Assembly: GCA_930990665.1 (NCBI GenBank)
Contig: CAKNQN010000004.1
Location: 57,929 to 121,928, forward strand
Reading direction: 5' to 3'
DNA: 64,000 bases
Source: an uncultured Clostridia bacterium
GTDB lineage: Bacteria > Bacillota > Clostridia > Christensenellales > Borkfalkiaceae
Shown: in pieces, positions 61,742 to 64,000 of the stretch
Layout: the number at the start of each line of letters is the position of its first letter
Numbering within the stretch: position 1 is the stretch's first letter
Translations under genes and position numbers: made by a program
Notes under the pieces: model-generated
Seen by the model: the letters and a program-made list of their open reading frames with translations, nothing else
Told to the model about the DNA's origin: nothing
Databases searched by the model: none

Positions 61742-62979
61742 TCATCGTGCTTAAGAAAAGTCTGCGTTTTATCGCGGTTTTGACCGCATTGCTGGCTATT
61801 TCAATCAGCTTTTTCGGCTGTAAATCCGCGAGCGATGAAGAGGATTATTATGTCAGTTTTTCTCTTCCGGGTACATTTTACGTCAATGGAACAAAGTTGT
61901 CCGGCGCGGAACTGAGCGGCATCCGTGCAGATATATCTTCCATTCTCCATGATACGGAAAAAGCTCTCCGGACGGACGGGGACAGCGATTCCTCCCGCAT
62001 AGGAGATGCGGCTGCGGGCGAGGTCGTCAAGGTCGGAGAGGATACGCGTACACTGCTCAGCCTTTCGCAAAAACTCTATACGGAGACGGGCGGAAGTTTT
62101 TCGCCCGCTCTTTATAATCTGAGTGACCTGTGGGGATTTTCGCCCTCGTTTGAAGGGCATTACGGTGATACGCGGCCGGAGCCTTCCGCTGAAGCGATTG
62201 AAGAAGCTCTCCGGCATTCACAGCTTTCCGATATACAGCTGACAGAGGATGGTGTCGTCAAATCGGATGCGCAGACACGGCTGGATTTCGGCGGGATCGC
62301 CAAGGGATATATGTGCGATCTGATCATCAGATATTTTCGCGAGAAATACGCCGGGAAAGCTTTGAACGGCACATTTTCGGTGATGTCTTCGGGTACTGTA
62401 TTGCTTGGGGAGAAGATTGAGGGGAGCGGTACGCGCGGATATACCGCCTCCATTGAAAATCCGCGTCGTCTTACCACGCAGGTAAATGACGTCGCTTTTT
62501 TGACGGGGCTTTCCGATGTCATCCTGTCGACAAGCGCGGATACCTATCGCTTTTATGCGGAAGATGGTAAAATCTACAGTCATATCATCGATCCGCACGC
62601 GGGCAGGCCGTCGGATAACGGCGTGATCAGCATAACTATCATCATGCCGCTTCGTGTGCCTTATGCCGGCGCTGTAGCGGACGCTTATTCCACGGCAGGA
62701 TTCTGTATGCCGCTTACCGAAGCCCTCGCTTTTTATGAGTCGGCTGCCGAATCGCTGGGGATCGGTGCCGTGGTGGTCACCTCCGATTTCCGATATTATG
62801 TGTTGGGCGATTATAATGTGCTGACCCGCCGGGAATACGCGCAGCTTGTCCGTCCCGATCTTGCAGAGCAGACAGAGGATGTCTTTACGCGTGCGGAGGT
62901 CTCTGACGCGAGCAATACAGTCATTCCCTGTGCCGAGGAAGAGAAGTATATCAGTTTTGTAGAGGAAAGGGCGCAATGA
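61738..62979 (+). CDS. FAD:protein FMN transferase, lipoprotein (ApbE family)
   Basis: A 413-residue (or slightly shorter) exported flavinyltransferase that attaches FMN to threonine in extracellular or membrane proteins such as RnfG/NqrC or EetA-like electron carriers. A signal peptide ends in the lipobox FFGC. LDFGGIAKGYMCDL, the HIIDPHAGRPS metal-binding motif and ILSTSADTYRFY (general family features) are present. Starts possible at TTG 61738 or GTG 61747; both overlap or adjoin the degV-like stop and neither has a good ribosome-binding site. It forms a tight trio with the next two genes. Confidence 0.92.
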   Translation: MIIVLKKSLRFIAVLTALLAISISFFGCKSASDEEDYYVSFSLPGTFYVNGTKLSGAELSGIRADISSILHDTEKALRTDGDSDSSRIGDAAAGEVVKVGEDTRTLLSLSQKLYTETGGSFSPALYNLSDLWGFSPSFEGHYGDTRPEPSAEAIEEALRHSQLSDIQLTEDGVVKSDAQTRLDFGGIAKGYMCDLIIRYFREKYAGKALNGTFSVMSSGTVLLGEKIEGSGTRGYTASIENPRRLTTQVNDVAFLTGLSDVILSTSADTYRFYAEDGKIYSHIIDPHAGRPSDNGVISITIIMPLRVPYAGAVADAYSTAGFCMPLTEALAFYESAAESLGIGAVVVTSDFRYYVLGDYNVLTRREYAQLVRPDLAEQTEDVFTRAEVSDASNTVIPCAEEEKYISFVEERAQ

Positions 62980-63401
62980 GCTCTGACGAAAACGGATACA
63001 AATTTTTCAGAAAAGGTGATATGATCGTCTATGCCGTCGCACTTCTTTTTGTGGCGGCTTTTACCTTGCTCGCCTTCCTGTATCCGAAAGAGCAGGGGAA
63101 CCGGTTTTCTGTCTACTATCATGATCAGAAAATTTTTTCCGCCTCATTGGAAAATGATGCGAATTATCTGTTCTATGTAACGGAAACTGGGGGTACGGTA
63201 GTGCCTTTTTTGAACCGTCTTCCCGATACCGAATACAATGTTATCTCGGTGCGGGAGGGGAGCGTGTGCGTATCCGAGGCGAATTGTCCGGACGGTACTT
63301 GCGTTGCGATGGGGAGAAAAACCTGGGGAGAGATCATTTGCCTTCCGCACGGCTATCTTCGGATCGTCGTGGAAGGGGACGGATTGGAGAGTGATGTATG
63401 A
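62976..63401 (+). CDS. NusG domain II-containing protein
   Basis: A 141-residue protein with one N-terminal membrane helix and an extracellular NusG_II-type beta domain. CPDGTCVAMGRKTWGEIICLPHG is close to the family pattern with its conserved cysteine pair. In many Clostridia this gene stands between ApbE and a Gx-type transporter, as here, and is thought to belong to a flavin or electron-transfer system. It overlaps ApbE and the next gene by 4 bases each. Exact role unknown. Confidence 0.9.
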   Translation: MSSDENGYKFFRKGDMIVYAVALLFVAAFTLLAFLYPKEQGNRFSVYYHDQKIFSASLENDANYLFYVTETGGTVVPFLNRLPDTEYNVISVREGSVCVSEANCPDGTCVAMGRKTWGEIICLPHGYLRIVVEGDGLESDV

Positions 63402-63910
63402 AAATCACAGTGCGTAAAATAGCGGCGGAAGGGGTGCTTCTGGCAGGGGCGAGCATCGTGTTTCTGATCGAATCTCTCCTTCCGCCGCTGCTGGTGATCG
63501 CGCCGTATGTGAAGTTGGGGCTGGCAAACATCTTTGTTTTGTTTGTGCTTGTCCGGTTCGGGGCAAAGGATGCATTTATTTTTGTATTGGCCAAAAATCT
63601 GCTCACGGCACTTGTGGTCCCGTTTGCCTTTCTTTTTAATCTGGCGGGGAGTTTGTGTGCGTATGCTGTTATGGCAGGAATGTATGCCGCATTCAAAAGG
63701 TCGGTGAGCTTAGTGGCGGTAAGCGTTGCAGGGGCGGTCTTGAATAATGTCGCGCGGACAGGTGTTGCTGCAATCTTGATGGAAGCACCTTCCCTGTATG
63801 TGCAGCTTCCTTTCGTCAGCGGATTCGGTATTGCGGCGGGAATAATAATCGGAATTTCAGTGATTTTCTGCTTGAAATACCTGCCAGAAAGATTGACAAG
63901 CGGGCGATAA
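63398..63910 (+). CDS. Gx transporter family membrane protein (formerly heptaprenyl diphosphate synthase component I)
   Basis: A 170-residue membrane protein with about five helices. KLGLANIFVLFVL and FNLAGSLCAYAVMAG match the family, which resembles ECF substrate-binding S-components. In this gene trio it may supply riboflavin or flavin precursors for ApbE. It overlaps the NusG_II gene by 4 bases and its 3' end contains the promoter of the following tRNA. Confidence 0.9.
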   Translation: MKITVRKIAAEGVLLAGASIVFLIESLLPPLLVIAPYVKLGLANIFVLFVLVRFGAKDAFIFVLAKNLLTALVVPFAFLFNLAGSLCAYAVMAGMYAAFKRSVSLVAVSVAGAVLNNVARTGVAAILMEAPSLYVQLPFVSGFGIAAGIIIGISVIFCLKYLPERLTSGR

Positions 63911-63921
63911 AAAGATATAAT
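63893..63921 (+). promoter_or_regulatory. Promoter of tRNA-Ser
   Basis: Perfect TTGACA (63893-63898) and TATAAT (63916-63921) with a 17-base spacer; it overlaps the end of the Gx gene. Confidence 0.92.
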
Positions 63922-63947
63922 AAATGATGCAGTGTAAATTGCGCTGT

Positions 63948-64000
63948 GCAGAGATGGCGGAGCGGTCGAACGCGCACGACTCGAAATCGTGTTTACCCCC
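63948..64000 (+). tRNA. tRNA-Ser (anticodon CGA), 3' part cut by the window end
   Basis: Starts GCAGAGATGGCGGAGCGG, with D arm GCGGAGCGGTCGAACGCGC, anticodon stem CACGA/TCGTG and loop CTCGAAA (anticodon CGA, codon UCG). The variable arm begins with TTTACCCCC and runs out of the window. Confidence 0.92.

Overview
This looks like a chromosomal window from an anaerobic Gram-positive bacterium of class Clostridia, probably gut-associated. The signs are a large Bacillus/Clostridium-type SRP RNA with an Alu domain, a T-box leader in front of ilvB, typical -35/-10 promoters with 17-base spacers, GGAGG ribosome-binding sites, LuxS/Pfs, a two-subunit class I fumarase and an ApbE/NusG_II/Gx cluster. 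Base composition is a little above 50% G+C by eye. A Christensenellales-like affiliation is only a guess. I see no phage, transposase, integrase or CRISPR genes.

Layout. 1-6875: end of GAPDH, a MATE transporter, a GNAT acetyltransferase with an MFS transporter, a tiny cysteine-rich protein, and an AzgA-type purine permease. 6876-14945: SRP RNA (minus strand), a heterodimeric ABC exporter, an LtaS-like membrane phosphotransferase, a small tautomerase and an Mrp/NBP35 Fe-S carrier. 15000-18180 (minus): an unknown membrane protein and the two fumarase subunits. 18283-28876 (plus): housekeeping genes CPBP protease, rlmH, M14 peptidase, tadA, prs, pth, mfd and a PrsA-like lipoprotein. 29113-32836 (minus): tRNA-Gly(CCC), then pfs-luxS-ung-apgM, which couples AI-2/SAH detoxification to unrelated housekeeping genes. 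32951-36637 (plus): a ferritin-like protein, a DEDDh exonuclease and an RsmF-type rRNA methyltransferase.

36728-50850 is the accessory-looking part. Two direct copies of an Rhs/YD-repeat gene fragment, each joined to a tRNA-Thr-3'-end-like unit, flank about 13 kb. Between them lie an AraC regulator, a GH127-like glycosidase, a sugar ABC importer without its own ATPase, a GH43-like lipoprotein and a 1247-residue modular secreted protein. Together they read as a regulated system for binding, trimming and importing an arabinose-containing or related glycan. At the right end sits tRNA-Thr(CGT). It is flanked on its 3' side by two 139-base tRNA-like units carrying a foreign hairpin core, and on its 5' side by four tandem 71-base repeats that each copy the 5' half of the tRNA. 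This array is the most unusual structure in the window.

51027-64000: a GltS-like transporter with an acyltransferase, an AraC regulator divergent from nahK-like kinase and galE (a Leloir-like route for N-acetylhexosamines from lacto-N-biose-type sugars), a valine T-box with ilvB-ilvN, YihY, DegV, the ApbE/NusG_II/Gx trio, and a partial tRNA-Ser(CGA).
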